DNA of 45,100 nt from Betaproteobacteria bacterium (lineage in GTDB: Bacteria > Pseudomonadota > Gammaproteobacteria > Burkholderiales > Casimicrobiaceae). The DNA is taken from the NCBI GenBank assembly GCA_005881895.1, contig VBCG01000150.1, positions 1 through 45,100 on the forward strand. The letters are read 5' to 3'. Below, piece after piece: positions 43,370-45,100 of this stretch. Each line of letters opens with the position of its first letter. Positions within the stretch are counted from its first letter, which is position 1. Below the pieces are notes generated by a model that worked only from the letters and a program-made list of their open reading frames with translations, searched no databases and had not been told where the DNA came from. Made by a program: the position numbers and the translations under genes.

Positions 43370-44009
43370 TCAAAATGATTTGTGGAGTCCGATCGTCACC
43401 CCCTTCGGAAGAAGCTCAACGAACACCGGTTGCTCGCGTGTCGTCGCGTAGTACCCGAACGCGCTTCCGATGGCCCCAGCCCGCGATGACGTCGGTCTGC
43501 CAATGGCTCTGGGTCTTCATGCGGGCGACTCCGTCGTACAGCGGAATGATCTCCAACGCCCACACCCACGGATGCGCTGCGGCGTAATTGGCGATGAACG
43601 GCGTGACGAAGCTCGCCTGCAGCGCTACTTCGCCGCTGGGAAAGCTATGGCAGCAACTGCCTTTGAACCATTGGTTGGGGTCGTCGGTCTGGCTTGGACG
43701 CGCGCGACCGAAAATGTATTTCGCGCCTTGCGCCGTCACGCTGCTGAAGATCGAGGCGTCGATCGTTTGCCAGAACGTCCGCCCCAGCGGATCCTCGCTG
43801 CCGAGCCACAGCGCGCCGCCCAATTCGACCGCGATCGTCGTGTATTGCAACGCCTGCTGATTGTGCCGCGCCCAGATGCCCGAGTCATCGAACGAAAGCC
43901 GGTGATCGAATCCCGCCGCGGCTGCCGCGGACGTCCAGAAACCCAGCGCCGCGGTCCAAGCGAGAAAAAGCCGCAGCGCGCCGCGACATGTTTGCGGTGT
44001 CATCGCCAT
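43370..44009 (-). pseudogene. PAP2-superfamily phosphatase with a one-base frameshift
   Basis: The protein starts MAMTPQTCRGALRLFLAWTAALGFW, a signal or anchor segment ending in SAAAAAGFDH (44009; an ATG at 44042 is an alternative). The phosphatase motifs are KYIFGRARP, CHSFPSGEVALQ and ARMKTQSHWQTDVIAGW; the usual SGH is SGE, and the serine of SRx5H is alanine. After AGW the frame shifts at a GGGG run (about 43475). The other frame continues AIGSAFGYYATTREQPVFVELLPKGVTIGLHKSF and stops at 43370, as intact relatives end. One extra G explains it, so it is either a real mutation or an assembly error. Confidence 0.8.
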
Positions 44010-44164
44010 CTTGACTGCGGCGAGTCGATGCGCCGCGGACATGTGAGCGATCGTACCCGCGCGAACTGGCAACACACTGCAGAATTGCTGGCAATATGCT
44101 GACAACTGCGTTCTTGCTGATCGCGCTCAGCGGATAATGGTCGCGGCGCCTCCTGCGAACGATC

Positions 44165-44833
44165 ATGCGCATCCTCGTCGTCGAAGACGATTTGTTGCTC
44201 TCCGAAGGGCTGAAGCGCGTATTGGCTAGCGCGGGTCACGCAGTCGATCACGTCGCGACCGGCATGCAGGCCGACAATGCGTTGCGCAACATGGATTACG
44301 AGTTGGCCGTCGTCGACATCGGCCTGCCGGATATCGACGGCTTCGAAGTGATCCGCCGCCTTCGTCTGCGTCGATCGCGCGCCAACGTGCTCGTTCTGAC
44401 CGCGCGCAACGGCGTCGAGGACCGCGTGCGCGGTCTCGATCTGGGCGCCGACGATTATCTGACCAAGCCGTTCTCGTTGATGGAGCTGGAGGCGCGCGTC
44501 CGCGCGCTGCTGCGGCGCACGTCACTCCCGACCGGGCCGGTCACCGTCGGCGGTATGAGCGTCGACGTGCGCGCCAAGCGGTTGAAGATCGGCGCCTCGG
44601 TCGTCGAGCTGACCGTGCGCGAATGGGCGTTGCTCGAGCTCTTCCTCGCGCATCCCGGATGGGTGCTGAGCAAGGACCAGATCGCCCAGCAGCTCGTCAA
44701 CCACGACGAACCGCTGAACCCTAATACCGTCGAGTCGTACGTGTCCCGGCTCCGCGCAAAGATCGAAGCGGCGAACGTGCGCATTCGCACGGTCCGTGGC
44801 TTTGGTTATCTCTGGGAAACCGAGAATGGCTGA
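44165..44833 (+). CDS. OmpR/PhoB-family response regulator (TctD/QseB-like)
   Basis: A 222-residue transcription factor. The receiver domain shows ILVVEDD at the start (acidic pair), VVDIGLPDIDGFE with the phospho-acceptor aspartate, VLTARN and DYLTKPFSLMELEARVRALLRR (conserved lysine). The winged-helix output domain has LTVREWALLELFLAHPGWVLSKDQI and NTVESYVSRLRAKIEAANVRIRTVRGFGYLW. The style matches the betaproteobacterial QseB/TctD group. The stop overlaps the following kinase gene, whose ATG at 44826 lies 8 nt inside. It is divergent from the PAP2 gene. Targets are unknown. Confidence 0.94.
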   Translation: MRILVVEDDLLLSEGLKRVLASAGHAVDHVATGMQADNALRNMDYELAVVDIGLPDIDGFEVIRRLRLRRSRANVLVLTARNGVEDRVRGLDLGADDYLTKPFSLMELEARVRALLRRTSLPTGPVTVGGMSVDVRAKRLKIGASVVELTVREWALLELFLAHPGWVLSKDQIAQQLVNHDEPLNPNTVESYVSRLRAKIEAANVRIRTVRGFGYLWETENG

Positions 44834-45100
44834 TGGAATTGCAGCGCAAGCCAGCATTCAACGTCGCCTGCTGCGCTTGCTTATCGTCGTCATGCTCATC
44901 GTCGTCGCATGTGCCGCCGCCGTTTCGTATTTACTGGCATTGAGCGTCGCGCAGTCGGCGTACGACCGCTCGCTGCCGGATCCCGCGTTCGATATCGCCG
45001 CCAACATCCGGGTCGGTCCGAGCGGTGCCGAGCTGGACTTGCTCGCGCAGGCGCAGGAAGCGCTTCTTTACGACCGGGAGGATACGGTTGTGGCGACTAC
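44826..45100 (+). CDS. Sensor histidine kinase, N-terminal part (cut by the window edge)
   Basis: The first 91 residues are seen. MADGIAAQASIQRRLLRLLIVVMLIVVACAAAVSYLLALSVAQSAYDRSLPDPAFDIAAN contains one membrane segment and then the start of a periplasmic domain like 2CSK_N of TctE/QseC kinases (AYDRSL...DIAANIRV, LYDREDTVV). It overlaps the response regulator gene and pairs with it. The catalytic region is outside the window, so the kinase assignment rests on this N-terminus and the neighbour. Confidence 0.85.
   Translation, partial: MADGIAAQASIQRRLLRLLIVVMLIVVACAAAVSYLLALSVAQSAYDRSLPDPAFDIAANIRVGPSGAELDLLAQAQEALLYDREDTVVAT

Noticed and set aside
1-45100. CRISPR arrays, tRNA genes, phage or toxin-antitoxin modules
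   Set aside because: No regularly spaced repeats, no cloverleaf with acceptor and T-loop signals, and no such protein families were seen when reading both strands.

Overview
The window looks like chromosomal DNA of a GC-rich betaproteobacterium, probably from the Burkholderiales or a relative. The evidence is a Bug/TctC-type solute receptor, the cysI-DUF934-cobA block with a single-domain CbiX, an ileS-lspA-ispH order with a Burkholderiales-style IleS, an AddAB-like pair, and a TRAP transporter. I see no rRNA, tRNA, CRISPR array, phage gene or intact transposase. Gene density is high and most neighbours overlap or are separated by a few bases.

Layout. 1-67: tail of an unidentified gene. 68-1145: broken SPINDLY/OGT-like glycosyltransferase. 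1211-2902: class II aldolase converging on a Bug/TctC receptor. 2903-4125: gene-poor, decayed stretch with a VOC/PhnB pseudogene, a strong match to a XerCD dif site (3573-3600) and two intrinsic terminators; it may be the replication terminus. 4126-7502: sulfite assimilation and siroheme block (cbiX divergent from cysI, DUF934, cobA). 7600-10333: NUDIX CoA pyrophosphatase, a frameshifted patatin, an alpha/beta hydrolase. 10420-17279: a PilZ-like protein gene converging on ribF-ileS-lspA-ispH. 17371-25092: a polytopic membrane protein and the addB-addA recombination nuclease/helicase pair. 25256-27293: a small cysteine protein, a J-like protein and an aldo/keto reductase. 27452-30402: molybdopterin oxidoreductase converging on phosphosulfolactate synthase. 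30439-32659: a LexA-family repressor divergent from a DnaQ-exonuclease/GIY-YIG (Cho-like) fusion nuclease. 32535-38868: M20 peptidase, SrkA kinase, vanadium-haloperoxidase-like protein, thioredoxin, TauD-type dioxygenase, amidohydrolase. 38876-41853: TRAP transporter (dctM, dctQ, dctP). 41997-45100: secreted beta-propeller, frameshifted PAP2 phosphatase, and an OmpR/TctD-type response regulator with the start of its histidine kinase.

Most notable. (1) The LexA-family gene has a recognisable sigma70 promoter (TTGACA, 18 bp, TATTCT). A perfect CGAAC-N4-GTTCG palindrome, the box type known for Gram-positive LexA, lies in the spacer. A second GAAC-N4-GTTC site covers codons 2-6, and the predicted transcript is leaderless. 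The divergent gene is a DnaQ/Cho-like nuclease, so this may be a small separate damage regulon. (2) A dif-like site sits in decayed DNA. (3) Two copies of a roughly 90-bp hairpin element share AATAGGGTCAGACTCGACTT arms; one copy supplies the last codons and stop of ispH. (4) Several genes carry single-base frameshifts, which are either real decay or homopolymer assembly errors.

Functional links that are inferred only: TauD-type dioxygenases can release sulfite, which the CysI block could assimilate; ComA makes a C3 sulfonate precursor; the window carries both tripartite-type uptake components (Bug/TctC and TRAP) and a TctD/TctE-like two-component system.
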